Shown piece after piece: positions 26,266-35,701 of a stretch of 64,000 nucleotides of DNA. Location: assembly GCA_023423335.1 (NCBI GenBank), contig JAFAFU010000021.1:74283-138282 (forward strand). Reading direction: 5' to 3'. The DNA is from Bacillota bacterium. GTDB lineage: Bacteria > Bacillota > Clostridia > Lachnospirales > Lachnospiraceae. The position numbers were made by a program, and so were the translations under genes. Position 1 is the stretch's first letter. Every line of letters begins with the position of its first letter. The notes beneath the pieces were generated by a model. It made no database searches. It was not told the origin of the DNA and saw only the letters and a list, made by a program, of their open reading frames with translations.

Positions 26266-27537
26266 TTATTCTTTCAGAACTAAAGTAAAGCTCATCCCAT
26301 CCGTCTCCTTCTCGGCAAAGATCTCTCCCCCCATCTTGGTCATAATCCTGCGGCATATATAAAGACCCAGTCCGTTGCCGGCCTTGCCCGCGCTGTTGCT
26401 CCCTCTGTAGAAGCTGTCAAACAAATGATTGAATTCATTATCCTTTACGGCTTCTCCGGTATTATAGATCCGGATCAGCTGGCAGTATTCTTCCTCCCGG
26501 AAGGAAACGGATATTTCTTTTCCGTCCCCGTATTTAAATGCATTCTCAAGGATATTCTCGATTACTTCATACACACGTTCCATATCACCCCGCAGCAGCT
26601 TGTTGTCATATGGTCCGATCCGTAAGGATATCTGCCGTAATGCGCATTTTTCATAATAGGTGCCTGCGACCTTATCCATCAGGTCCTTAAGGTAAAACTC
26701 CCCGTTTTTAACTTCAATGTCCAGAATATCCTCACTGGAGGCTTTTATGATTTCATTCACATATTGCTCTATCTCGATTGATTTTTCTTTGATCTGCCTG
26801 GCTGCCTCCAGCTTTCTGCCTTCCGTATCGTAGATCTTCTCCATAAGGGCGGTGGAATATAATTGTATGGTGCTTAAAGGGGTCTTAATATCATGGGACA
26901 GGGATAAAAGCATCAGCTTTTTCTGCCTTTCCAGCTCCAGTTCCCTGCTCCTGATTACATGCAGCCTGTCCCGCAAAAGACCAAGTCCCCAGATGAACTT
27001 TCCAAAATACCGGTTTTTCGTTTCCTTCAGCTCTTCCCTCAGATGTCCTTTGGACAGCTCATAGGGGAAATCGCTTATTTGATGGAAGGGCTTTAAGATC
27101 TGCTGCCGTATATAGATCAGAAGAGTAATATTGATTACGGTAAAAAAAAGGAGTGCAATTTCCGCAAGGATGATACCGGAACGGTTTTCCTGCCGGACAA
27201 TATAATCAAAACGAAGATATCCCAGGAGGCTGTCCTTTACATAAAACGGCACAACCGCCATATGCAGCCCGCCGGCGGTTTTATAAAAATCGTTTTGTAT
27301 TGTCCTGTCCTTTTCATGGACGGAAAGATATCCGACCTCTTTAACATAGGAACAGGCACTCAGATCCGGTGACCGAAAGGAACCGTGTTCTGCCAGCGCA
27401 GAATAGATCCGGTTTATTTCCACCTTGTACTGGTTGCCGCTTCCGGTCGTTATACGGGAATCCAGAAGCAGAATGCCCGCCGCAAACACAAGATAAACCA
27501 TTATAAACATTCCTATCAGCCTGCTAAATTTCTTCAT
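26266..27537 (-). CDS. sensor histidine kinase of the permease-linked two-component system
   Basis: A 423-residue kinase: membrane segment 8-27, extracytoplasmic loop of about 90 residues, second segment (IALLFFTVINITLLIYIRQQ), HisKA with LLSLSHDIKTPLSTIQLYS and HATPase with NILENAFKYGDG and GNGLGLYICRRIM. It overlaps the regulator gene by 14 nt. The loop is larger than in BceS-type kinases, so it could sense a ligand itself. It is last in the operon with an FtsX-type transporter, a layout typical of antimicrobial-peptide response modules. Confidence 0.93.
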   Translation of the reverse strand: MKKFSRLIGMFIMVYLVFAAGILLLDSRITTGSGNQYKVEINRIYSALAEHGSFRSPDLSACSYVKEVGYLSVHEKDRTIQNDFYKTAGGLHMAVVPFYVKDSLLGYLRFDYIVRQENRSGIILAEIALLFFTVINITLLIYIRQQILKPFHQISDFPYELSKGHLREELKETKNRYFGKFIWGLGLLRDRLHVIRSRELELERQKKLMLLSLSHDIKTPLSTIQLYSTALMEKIYDTEGRKLEAARQIKEKSIEIEQYVNEIIKASSEDILDIEVKNGEFYLKDLMDKVAGTYYEKCALRQISLRIGPYDNKLLRGDMERVYEVIENILENAFKYGDGKEISVSFREEEYCQLIRIYNTGEAVKDNEFNHLFDSFYRGSNSAGKAGNGLGLYICRRIMTKMGGEIFAEKETDGMSFTLVLKE

Positions 27538-28204
27538 ATCGGTAACCGACTCCCCATACCGTTATAATCCGTTTCGGATTTTTTGGTGAATCTTCAATTT
27601 TATCACGCAGCATCTTAATATGAACGGTCAGCGTCTGGTTCTCACTGAAGCTGTCCGCACCCCATATCTGATTAAACAGATAGTCCTTGTGCAGTGTTTT
27701 TCCCGCATTGGTGACCAGAAGCAGCAGCAGTTCATATTCTTTCCCTGTGAGATTTAACGGTTTCTCTTTAAAATAGGCCTGCATGGCCTCCTTATGTATG
27801 GAGACCGCACCGGAGGACAGTATCGTATTGCTGCCCTTTTGTTCATAATATCTTCGCATGATCGCCCTGATTTTCGCGATCAGAATGTCGATATCCAGGG
27901 GCTTGGTCACATAATCGTCTGCGCCTAACAAAAAGCCATTGATGCTGTCTTCCTTATCCGTTCTGGCACTCATGATAATAATCGGGATATCCTGCCTTTC
28001 ACGAATCCCCGTGCAGACGGAGAAGCCGTCCATTCCCGGCAGCATAACATCCAGAAGGACCAGCCTGGCAATGTCACCCTTCAGGTACTCCATTGCCCCT
28101 TCACCGCTTCCTGCAAGAAAAACACTGTAATTCTCCCGTACCAGAAAGGAAGTGATCAGTTCTCCCAGCTCCTTATTATCTTCCACTACCAGAATATCTA
28201 CCAT
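27524..28204 (-). CDS. OmpR-family response regulator
   Basis: A 226-residue regulator with receiver domain (VVEDNKELG, LVLLDVMLPGMDG, DDYVTKPLD) and winged-helix output (LTGKEYELLLLLVTN, LTVHIKMLRDKIED). The ATG lies one base after the stop of the ABC ATPase gene. It probably controls the operon that encodes it and its partner transporter. Confidence 0.95.
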   Translation of the reverse strand: MVDILVVEDNKELGELITSFLVRENYSVFLAGSGEGAMEYLKGDIARLVLLDVMLPGMDGFSVCTGIRERQDIPIIIMSARTDKEDSINGFLLGADDYVTKPLDIDILIAKIRAIMRRYYEQKGSNTILSSGAVSIHKEAMQAYFKEKPLNLTGKEYELLLLLVTNAGKTLHKDYLFNQIWGADSFSENQTLTVHIKMLRDKIEDSPKNPKRIITVWGVGYRYEEI

Positions 28205-28205
28205 G

Positions 28206-28976
28206 CTACCATCCCATCTCCATAAGCCAGTTGCTTACCTTTCGCTCCCTGTCCATCATCTCCGACGTAGCTTCGAGCTTGCCAAGTTCAAACTCACCTT
28301 TAATATTCCCATCTTCGATATACATAATCCGGTCACATTTGGCAGCCACCTTCATATCGTGCGTAACCAGCATGATCGTGGTCCCTTCCCGGTTAATACG
28401 AATCAGTTCCTTCATAACATCCTGTGAATTCTGATGATTCAATGCCCCCGTGGGCTCGTCTGCAAATATCATCTTCGGCCTGTTAATCAGGCTGCGGCAT
28501 ATGCATGCCCTTTGTAACTGTCCGCCGGATACTTCATTAATACCGTTGTCCGATATCTCACTGATTCCCAGCTTGTGCATGAGTTCCTTTGCCCGGTTAT
28601 TGATCTCTTCCCGCTTCTTTTTCCCTTTTCCGTTCTTTGACTGGTATGCGGGTAATATAATATTGTCATAAATGGTCAGATTTTTCAGCATATGCATCTG
28701 CTGAAAGATAAATCCCATCTCATCCAGACGCAGGTCACTCATTTCATCACTGCCTAATTCGGAAATCTCCTTTCCAAAGAAATTCACGTTGCCGGCGGTA
28801 ACATGATCCATACCGCTGACCGTATACAGCAGGGTGGATTTTCCCGAACCGCTTGCCCCCATGATGGCAACCATTTCACCGTGGGATATCTCAAAAGTCA
28901 CATTGCGTAATACATTGTTCTGAATTTTATTAATGATATAGGTTTTACATACATTTTTAACTGCCAATGAATTCAT
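28206..28976 (-). CDS. ABC transporter ATP-binding protein (MacB/BceA type)
   Basis: A 256-residue ATPase with Walker A GASGSGKST, Q-loop FIFQQMHMLKNL, signature VSGGQLQRACICRSL, Walker B MIFADEPTGALNHQ and H-loop LVTHDMKVA. DEPTGAL is characteristic of the LolD/MacB/BceA group that drives FtsX-type permeases. It partners the permease encoded just upstream. Confidence 0.95.
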   Translation of the reverse strand: MNSLAVKNVCKTYIINKIQNNVLRNVTFEISHGEMVAIMGASGSGKSTLLYTVSGMDHVTAGNVNFFGKEISELGSDEMSDLRLDEMGFIFQQMHMLKNLTIYDNIILPAYQSKNGKGKKKREEINNRAKELMHKLGISEISDNGINEVSGGQLQRACICRSLINRPKMIFADEPTGALNHQNSQDVMKELIRINREGTTIMLVTHDMKVAAKCDRIMYIEDGNIKGEFELGKLEATSEMMDRERKVSNWLMEMGW

Positions 28977-29033
28977 ACCGTTACCTCCTGATTATAACAT
29001 AATTTATATGATTCACATAACCAATTTGCAATA

Positions 29034-31418
29034 CTATTCTTCACCATTCATTTCCCTGATATTGATCCTGCCCACCATAAAGGAGCTTATCCAGGTTACC
29101 GCCAGGGGCACCGCAAGCATCAGAGCCGGATACAGCACATATACTTCCAGCGGTATGATCGTCAGCGCAACATGCTTTGCTCCCATGAATTTAAAAACAT
29201 AACCTATGGTATGATCATCCAGCAATATGGACAGCAGGATCCCAAGCCCTATGGATATGACCTGTATAACGCCGATCCTCACGATATGGATACTTCTTAA
29301 GGCTTTATTTCGAAAGCCGATACTTTTCAGCATCGCAATTTCTACCGTGTCCTTGGTTACGAAGGTCTTCATCATCAATACCGTAACCAGTCCGTCAATA
29401 CAGAACACCAGTATAATGACCAGGTTTTTAAATGAATTTATCTGGTCCACGATGCTTCCCAGGGATACGGATACAAATTGGTCCGCATTCTTCACTTCAT
29501 TGTCGGGATATAGCCCGGAGAGGATTTCTTCTGCTGCTTTCCGGTCCGTCCCGCTATCGGTGAGATCTCCCTGCAGATAGCCGACGCCCGTAAGGTTTTT
29601 ATAATTGATATCAATGATATTGTTCAGCCTTGCCAGCCTTCCCTGGTTGCTCATGGATTGAAAAATACCGGTCAGGATAAATTCTTTTTCCTCTCCTTCC
29701 ACCATGGCATAAACGGTATCACCAATTCCCACCTTCATCTCATCAGCAAGTACTTCAGCCAGGGCAATTTCATTTTCAAGAACCGGATGACTGCCTTCGT
29801 AATAATTATAATCCGTTCTGCTGCCGTTTAAATTCTGCATGGTTACCGTGGGATAGACATCCTCCCTGTCATTCCCGTGCATATTTAAGTTGGTATAGAT
29901 CTCCACATAGAGCTTTGCCGGTATCCCCGCCTGCTCCATCTCCTTCCCCATCTCATCCATAATATCCAGTGCTTTATCTTTACCGCCTTCGAACATAATA
30001 TTAAAATCAAAGACCTGGGAAATATAGAAATCCGACTTTAGGTTCCCGAACAGGGTTATCATATTCTCATCTTTCAGGGTATTCATGGAATTGACCGGAA
30101 TAATGATCAGCATCATTCCGATGCAGAAGGTAAGCATCATGACCGCATATTTTCGTACCGATGCCAGTATATCATTCAGGGCTATAAATACCGGGGCGGA
30201 CAGTCTCCTGCATTTTTTTAATTTTATCGCACTGTTTCCCTGAAAACGCTCACCGGTGGAACCGTTTCTGATCGCTTCAATCGCCGAGTATCTGTCCAAT
30301 CTCTTCATACTGGTATAGCAAAAGCAAACTACAAGTATAACCACCAATATACTGCACCCAATATTGATCAGAGGATTTTGACCGGTATCCTCCATCAGGA
30401 GATTTGTATTTACCTGGTTAATTAACAGGGCAGCGAACGGAAAGCTTGCTATAAAGCCAATGGCCGACCCGGCGATGGCAAGTCCCAGGTATTTTATAAG
30501 GTAGACACTCTTGATTCCCGCACTTCTTATACCGATTGCTTTCATGACTCCGATATCCTTATAATCCTCCTGTATCGTAAAGATAATGGTGAAGCGGAGC
30601 ACAAAAAATGATATCAGTATCAGACATGCACTGACAATCAGAAGAATACCTGCAATCGACATTTCTGTCGTATAGCATAGTTTTACGGTGGACCCGGAAA
30701 ACGAAAATATCATATTAAAATTCTGTGCCTTCAGACTCTTTTGAAAGCCTTCCGTATGGTCCGTGCTGATCATATACCATATATTAAGGGAAACACCTTC
30801 CTCTTCCTCCAACTGGGCGTAATCCTCCTCCGAGATGAGGAAGCGCTTAAAGCCCATATAGCTGGTACCGGATATGGCATCCTTTGTAAAATATGAAATC
30901 GTAAATTCCTTCTCTGCCGCACCGATCTTTACAGATAGCCTATCCCCGATTTTTAAATTATTGGGATTTTTATCGATCAAAGGGATTGCTATTTCACCCT
31001 GATCCAGTTCGATCAGGTTGCCGTCCTCATCAAAAATCCTGCCATATTTTCGGGGCTGTACTAAAAGCATACTAGGGCTTGTCTGCTTATAGGAAACCTC
31101 TTCATCAGCCTTATGGATGATCATGCTGTCGCTGCCGGTTACAATACTCCACTCCGCAGTATAATCATCTACAAGATCACTGCCTGATAACCAATCCGCG
31201 ATTTCACGCCTTTCAGTATCATCCGATGATACGTTTTTAAGAAAGACATAATCCGGAACATTTGATTTATTCAGGTAATAATCCACTCCCCCGAATACGG
31301 CCAGCATATCCGTTGCGCTGCTTGCCAGGAACATGGCTGAGATACCGATAAATAAAAAGATTATTATATTCATTGTTCTTTTTCGCTTCAAATCATTTCT
31401 CAGAACTCGAAGTAGCAT
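29034..31418 (-). CDS. FtsX-type ABC transporter permease, duplicated core
   Basis: A 794-residue membrane protein. Each half has a long extracytoplasmic domain and an FtsX helix set; the first core lies around 255-400 (FTIIFTIQEDYKDIGVMKAIGIRS) and the second at about 655-785 (TKDTVEIAMLKSIGFRNKALRS). The MacB-like periplasmic-domain strands are visible between the first helix and the first core. With the ATPase, regulator and kinase it forms a peptide-sensing or peptide-removing module. It is the first gene of the operon. TTGACA (31477-31472) lies upstream without a clear -10. Confidence 0.92.
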   Translation of the reverse strand: MLLRVLRNDLKRKRTMNIIIFLFIGISAMFLASSATDMLAVFGGVDYYLNKSNVPDYVFLKNVSSDDTERREIADWLSGSDLVDDYTAEWSIVTGSDSMIIHKADEEVSYKQTSPSMLLVQPRKYGRIFDEDGNLIELDQGEIAIPLIDKNPNNLKIGDRLSVKIGAAEKEFTISYFTKDAISGTSYMGFKRFLISEEDYAQLEEEEGVSLNIWYMISTDHTEGFQKSLKAQNFNMIFSFSGSTVKLCYTTEMSIAGILLIVSACLILISFFVLRFTIIFTIQEDYKDIGVMKAIGIRSAGIKSVYLIKYLGLAIAGSAIGFIASFPFAALLINQVNTNLLMEDTGQNPLINIGCSILVVILVVCFCYTSMKRLDRYSAIEAIRNGSTGERFQGNSAIKLKKCRRLSAPVFIALNDILASVRKYAVMMLTFCIGMMLIIIPVNSMNTLKDENMITLFGNLKSDFYISQVFDFNIMFEGGKDKALDIMDEMGKEMEQAGIPAKLYVEIYTNLNMHGNDREDVYPTVTMQNLNGSRTDYNYYEGSHPVLENEIALAEVLADEMKVGIGDTVYAMVEGEEKEFILTGIFQSMSNQGRLARLNNIIDINYKNLTGVGYLQGDLTDSGTDRKAAEEILSGLYPDNEVKNADQFVSVSLGSIVDQINSFKNLVIILVFCIDGLVTVLMMKTFVTKDTVEIAMLKSIGFRNKALRSIHIVRIGVIQVISIGLGILLSILLDDHTIGYVFKFMGAKHVALTIIPLEVYVLYPALMLAVPLAVTWISSFMVGRINIREMNGEE

Positions 31419-31519
31419 GGAATTAAATTCCCCTTCCTTATGTATTAATCGATTATGAAGCCATTATAAAATGTCAATTATTAAAAAATCCTTAAATTCA
31501 ACGAGAAATCATATAAAAT

Positions 31520-31765
31520 AATCAAACTTTTTCATACCACAAACCGCAAACGCGACTTTTCCCTTCTCATATGGACAGCCGGAAGGAACACGACGAAATC
31601 CAGCAGCTCATAGAGGTAGCGGGAATACGAAATATAAGCGCGTATATTCGAGAAATGGTACTAAACGTCTGCATTCTGCGCAAGTATTTTTCAGTGTGTA
31701 TATACTCTGGAATTGCTTTTCGTTTCCGATTTGTGAGGATGTCAGGTTTGTACAGGTGCAATTAA
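31520..31765 (+). pseudogene. remnant of a MobC-like mobilisation protein
   Basis: From the ATG at 31571 the frame encodes EIQQLIEVAGIRNISAYIRE, the ribbon-helix-helix signature of MobC/relaxosome proteins, then loses likeness after MVLN. About 35 bases upstream, another frame reads TTNRKRDFSLL, like the start of the same family, which indicates a frameshift. No ribosome-binding site. It marks a former plasmid or conjugative element. Confidence 0.45.
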
Positions 31766-31839
31766 CCCAAACCCTACATTTACGTTGATATGTGTGTCGT
31801 GTCTGCTTTTTTATGGAAGAAAGTACAATTGCAAGCAAT

Positions 31840-31875
31840 AAAACCCTCAAAATTAAATTAAATTTGAGGGTTTTA
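31840..31875. terminator. bidirectional terminator hairpin
   Basis: AAAACCCTCAAA(A)TT pairs with AAATTTGAGGGTTTT around an AT-rich loop. A and T runs on both sides make it workable in either direction, ending the mobC remnant and the sigma-factor remnant. Confidence 0.65.
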
Positions 31876-32184
31876 TTCGTTACGATTTTCCAGATGATTT
31901 AAGTTTTTGACGGGAATCACCACTCTGTATTTTGCAGGCAATAAGAGAATCGTCTCCATCAGATGCTTCTGCTCCTCTGTCTGCGCCGGATAAGGCTCAA
32001 TAAGAGGTGCTGTTTTCTTCCGCCAGCCTGACCTCAGACGGCTTTCACAAAGTTTGACGGTTACCCGGATAGGCCATGCGGTTTCGCACTTCAAAAATTG
32101 AAAAATCGGGTGCTTCTCAATGACTTTTACAAATACATCCTGTACAATATCCTCTGCATCGGCCTTGCTGGTGGATCGTTCCAA
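31873..32184 (-). pseudogene. truncated ECF sigma-factor remnant
   Basis: The frame encodes ADAEDIVQDVFVKVIEKHP (region 2) and HLMETILLLPAKYRVVI (start of region 4), recognisable ECF sigma pieces. The N terminus is lost at about 32180, where another broken gene abuts, and the C-terminal helix-turn-helix is replaced by VKNLNHLENRNE. It should not be functional. Confidence 0.7.
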
Positions 32185-32508
32185 AGACTATCACGTTTTT
32201 CAAAGGAGAGTTGCTCTGCGCTTTTTCCATAAACTTTTTCCGCAGAGAGCAACTTACCTCCAGATAGTATTGTTTGTGTTGCCTTTATATCTGTCGCATG
32301 ATAAACAAATTCATCTCCCGTAGGTAGTGAACTGTTTTCTATTGTTTCAGGGTTCGAGATGACGTTATAGACAATCGCCGATATATTTTCATCATCGCAC
32401 ACAATTTCTGTTTGCCTGCCATACCGTTTTTCATATTTATTCTTTTCACTCTTAATATAAATTTCTTTTTCTATTTTGAAATAGCACACATTTCCATAAT
32501 ATAAAATA
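32185..32508 (-). pseudogene. truncated gene with a DEFVYHATD segment, broken at the sigma remnant
   Basis: A frame continuing past the VOC stop codon encodes KYEKRYGRQTEIVCDDENIS, then DEFVYHATDIKATQTILSGG and KRDSLWNDP, then breaks off and runs into the sigma remnant in another frame. The YHATD...IL..G.L pattern loosely recalls DUF4433/DarT-like ADP-ribosyltransferases, which is only a suggestion. Both ends seem lost, so it is annotated as a fragment. Confidence 0.45.
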
Positions 32509-32913
32509 TCACCAAACGACAAAACAAAATGGATGCCCCACAGGATCAAGCATGACCGTCCACTCATCGCAATACTGAGTATCTGCTTTCGTCGCACCAC
32601 ATAAAATTGCGTGCTTCACAGCACCTTCCATATCTTCCTTACTTTGTACCGCAAAGTCGATATGCAGCATCTGCTGCTGCGCATTAGGTTCCTCTGGCCA
32701 AACAGGCGGAACGTAGTCAGTGTTGGTTTGAAAGGCAATCTTAACACCACCCAGCGAAGAACGGATGTCTATAAATTCTCCTTCCTCTACAAAATCCTTT
32801 TCCCATCCAAGCATTCGAATATAAAAATCAGACAAAGCTTGAATATCGGGACAATCAAGTACAATTGACTTCAATTTGATCATGGGTATGTTATTTTGAT
32901 TTATGTTATTCAT
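32509..32913 (-). CDS. VOC (glyoxalase/bleomycin-resistance) superfamily protein
   Basis: A 134-residue protein with paired beta-alpha-beta-beta-beta modules: IVLDCPDIQALSDFYIRMLG at the start and HIDFAVQSKEDMEGAVKHA in the second half, ending TVMLDPVGHPFCFVV. AAAGGAG precedes the ATG. Members act as lyases, dioxygenases or drug-binding proteins; nothing here fixes the substrate. Confidence 0.88.
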   Translation of the reverse strand: MNNINQNNIPMIKLKSIVLDCPDIQALSDFYIRMLGWEKDFVEEGEFIDIRSSLGGVKIAFQTNTDYVPPVWPEEPNAQQQMLHIDFAVQSKEDMEGAVKHAILCGATKADTQYCDEWTVMLDPVGHPFCFVVW

Positions 32914-33046
32914 TTACGGCTCCTTTCCTCAATAAAGCTTTCATTATAGCATCATTATGTCATCTATATTTTCTCTAATTTTCAGGCACTACACAGATGA
33001 CATCATAGCTAATTAGTTAGCGATTTAAACAGCCCAACCCTGAATT

Positions 33047-33508
33047 CTACAATCTCATCCCTGCCACTTTATTTTTTAGGTTATCTAGTGCATTTATCCA
33101 TACAGCTTCAAACCAACTTCGTGCCTTTTCCCAATTTTCATCACTTTTCCATCCGGTATGAATAAGATGAATTTCCGTTATATTATCATTCTCATAATCT
33201 GGGATAAATAGAACAGAAACATGAGTAAGAGGGTCTGCTATGTTCATAAAATGTGAAAATTGTTCAGGTCCCTTCCATTCAAAGCACAAAAGTTTATTAA
33301 TTTCAAATGCAGTTATTTTACAATCTATCGTACTATTAATTTTTTTATTATCTGTATCCCAAAATAGCTCATACTTTCCTCCCACGTACGGCTCAATATC
33401 AGCGCTATTAGCCAGCCATGTTTGAACATTGGAATTCTTAGTAAACATTTCGAATGATTGCTGCCGGCTGCAATTTAATCTCACTTTACAATGAATAATT
33501 TTATCCAT
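33047..33508 (-). CDS. SRPBCC/AHSA1-like domain protein
   Basis: A 153-residue START-like fold protein. QQSFEMFTKNSNVQTWLANS, VGGKYELFWD and LLCFEWKGPEQFSHF are typical of Activator-of-Hsp90-homology proteins in bacteria, and the C-terminal helix NWEKARSWFEAVWINALDNL closes the cavity. It probably binds a hydrophobic ligand. The start has GGAGGAACTAT before it. Confidence 0.85.
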   Translation of the reverse strand: MDKIIHCKVRLNCSRQQSFEMFTKNSNVQTWLANSADIEPYVGGKYELFWDTDNKKINSTIDCKITAFEINKLLCFEWKGPEQFSHFMNIADPLTHVSVLFIPDYENDNITEIHLIHTGWKSDENWEKARSWFEAVWINALDNLKNKVAGMRL

Positions 33509-33531
33509 ATAGTTCCTCCTACTATATATTC

Positions 33532-34140
33532 CTATATATTTTTTGAACCAACTTTTTTATCCATATAATCCGTCTTCAACAATCCATATATTTTTATATC
33601 AAAATATTCCTGATTGTATAAGAATTCTTCTCTTTTTATCCCTTCCAGTTTAAATCCAACCTTTTGATATACCCTTTCAGCTCTAGGATTAAAACTGTAT
33701 ACCTCCAAACTTATTTTGTGTAGCTCTAGTTCCTCCATACCATATTGAATAAACATTGTTATTGCCTCTGTCCCCACACCTTTATTGCAACTAGATTCAC
33801 TTAATAAAACTCGAAAATTCACATTTCCTGTCTCTTCATCATATTCATTAAAAACCACTTCTCCAATTATCCGATCATTCTCTCTATAAACAATAGCCAA
33901 ATCTAATCGATTGTTCTGTTCATTGCGTGTCATATACCATTGCCGGATTTCTTCTTTTTCTTCCGGTTGCGGAGCAGCATATGCTTCTGCGTCACTTGCG
34001 ACAGATCCTGTAAATTTTTTCAAATCCGGTTCATTAAGAATTTCAAACATAATCTCGCAATCCTTTTCGTCAAAGGGTCTTAAGATTACTTTCTCTCCTA
34101 CAAGAACCGGCTTGATTATAAAATCACTTTTTTTCATCAT
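33532..34140 (-). CDS. GNAT-family acetyltransferase (RimJ/RimL type)
   Basis: About 202 residues. VILRPFDEKDCEIMFEILNE starts the fold; SCNKGVGTEAITMFIQYGM is the acetyl-CoA loop and KISLEVYSFNPRAERVYQKV the RimJ/RimL hallmark, ending REEFLYNQEYFDIKIYGLL. An in-frame GTG at 34146 and a second ATG at 34137 are alternative starts; ribosome-binding sites are weak for all. Substrate could be an amine, peptide or antibiotic. Confidence 0.88.
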   Translation of the reverse strand: MMKKSDFIIKPVLVGEKVILRPFDEKDCEIMFEILNEPDLKKFTGSVASDAEAYAAPQPEEKEEIRQWYMTRNEQNNRLDLAIVYRENDRIIGEVVFNEYDEETGNVNFRVLLSESSCNKGVGTEAITMFIQYGMEELELHKISLEVYSFNPRAERVYQKVGFKLEGIKREEFLYNQEYFDIKIYGLLKTDYMDKKVGSKNI

Positions 34141-34209
34141 CTTCACACTTTCTATTATTATCTTTTAGTAAAAAGACATGCCAAATCCCTACAAATACAA
34201 CTAAACTAT

Positions 34210-34246
34210 AGACCAATGAGAAACAGTGACCGCTTCCCATTGGTCT
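34210..34246 (-). terminator. hairpin after the RRXRR-like gene
   Basis: AGACCAATG(G/A)GAA pairs with TTCTCATTGGTCT over about 13 bp with one mismatch, eight nt past the stop codon. The following sequence is only moderately T-rich. Confidence 0.55.
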
Positions 34247-34253
34247 GTATAAC

Positions 34254-35558
34254 TCACACCTTTTTCAAACTATACTCTAATTCAAGCAATTTCCAATAGT
34301 ATGGAATAAGTGTCACATCAAAACTGTCAAAATAAAAGCACGCATGAGAGCAACCGATGTGTGACTGTTCGTTAAATGTCCAATGAATCCTGAATTTGCA
34401 ATGGTCGGCAGTCGCTCCCTGAAAACCGCAATGTCTACAACTATCTTTCATCATTGGGACTTTTATACCTTCAGGCATCACATCTATTTCTGACATATAT
34501 TTATTCATGTCTTTTAACTTAATGTGTAAAAGAGATTCCAATTCTCCCATGGCAATATAACCGGATTGCCATATTCTGGCTATCCGCTTGGATTTATATG
34601 TATAATCACCATCAAATTTCACATCCTTATATTGTAAGGAATATTTATAAAATAAAACCGAAAAATTTTTTTGTTCGAGCGAGTACCTTAAATAATCCGC
34701 CTCATCGTTTATCCATTGCAACATAGGTATTTCATCACGGTCTGCAGTTATTTTGTAATCAAACCGATAATAGTGATGATGATATTCCTGTGGCCATATC
34801 CTGACTTCTTCTTTTCGTTTGCTTTTCAGTTCGTTCCAACATTCGCAGTAGATTTTAATAGTATCCATCATTTCAGGACAATCAGGATATTCAACAATGA
34901 AACATTCCACTTTTTTGCTAAATGGTCTTCCCTCAAAATCAGAGATAGAAAATCCAAAGTCAACCAAGCGAGAAAAAATCAATTCATATTTCGGAACGGG
35001 ACCAGAAACAAGACCGGTTCCCTTTTTTAATGCTTTTTTGAATTCCTCCGCATAAACAATTAGTTGATGATTTTTCAATTCACTGCAATTCGAAAGGTTT
35101 GATAAGGTGTCAACGAACCTATGAATTGTGCGATATCCGTCCCGAACAAGATTATGATCTTTCGATTCTATATCAACGAGCATTAAACCATAGCTCTCCG
35201 GTTGTTTAGCCATATCCATATAGATATCTTTCGCAAGATCGCATAATTCGGAAAAGTGTAGTTGAAAATTTTTCGGCAAGCCGGCATGCAGCGGATAATC
35301 CTCAGGCACAGTCAGAATAGACCGGGCAAACGCTTCTGCCTGATGTTGGCAATGATATTTATATTCCATATTTTTACTAATCAATAAATCCTCCGTTTCA
35401 TTTAACAGTGGATACAAAAGGCAAATCGTATTATCATCAACCCAATGTGCCCTGCCGTTTTTGACAAGACCTTTTGCTCTTCGTAAATAGGTTGAATTAT
35501 ATTTTGTGTTTTGTTCATCTATTACAATTATGTTTTTTATGATGGGTGTCCTCCCCAT
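34254..35558 (-). CDS. uncharacterised protein with RRXRR-like N terminus and C-terminal Cys cluster
   Basis: About 434 residues. The N terminus, IIVIDEQNTKYNSTYLRRAK then GLVKNGRAHWVDDNTICL, has the shape of RRXRR/PLMP-type modules (IscB and related HNH proteins), but no nuclease motif follows. The remainder is an unnamed family shared with the gene at 48222-49316: KDIYMDMAKQPESYGLMLVD in the N-terminal half, and SCRHCGFQGATADHCKFRIH near the C terminus, a CxxC-x8-C cluster that may bind zinc. The start is uncertain: the 5' end is a tandem duplication (MGTAPITKN / MGRTPIIKN) and no ribosome-binding site is seen; a TTG at 35603 is also possible. Function unknown. Confidence 0.65.
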   Translation of the reverse strand: MGRTPIIKNIIVIDEQNTKYNSTYLRRAKGLVKNGRAHWVDDNTICLLYPLLNETEDLLISKNMEYKYHCQHQAEAFARSILTVPEDYPLHAGLPKNFQLHFSELCDLAKDIYMDMAKQPESYGLMLVDIESKDHNLVRDGYRTIHRFVDTLSNLSNCSELKNHQLIVYAEEFKKALKKGTGLVSGPVPKYELIFSRLVDFGFSISDFEGRPFSKKVECFIVEYPDCPEMMDTIKIYCECWNELKSKRKEEVRIWPQEYHHHYYRFDYKITADRDEIPMLQWINDEADYLRYSLEQKNFSVLFYKYSLQYKDVKFDGDYTYKSKRIARIWQSGYIAMGELESLLHIKLKDMNKYMSEIDVMPEGIKVPMMKDSCRHCGFQGATADHCKFRIHWTFNEQSHIGCSHACFYFDSFDVTLIPYYWKLLELEYSLKKV

Positions 35559-35701
35559 TGCAATACTACTTTTTCTGTTTTTTGTGATGGGTGCCGTCCC
35601 CAAAGTACAAATTTATTGTATTATATACTTCCAAAATTTACAATATATAGTTTGATTTATTGCCTTTTGCAGCATATAAATGTGTCTGGCGGGGATTTTT
35701 C

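Noticed and set aside
32127..32600. Intact 157-codon gene at the VOC/sigma remnant junction
   Set aside because: The first 30 codons are an alternate frame of the VOC gene and the last 15 an alternate frame of the sigma remnant; only the middle is a gene fragment.
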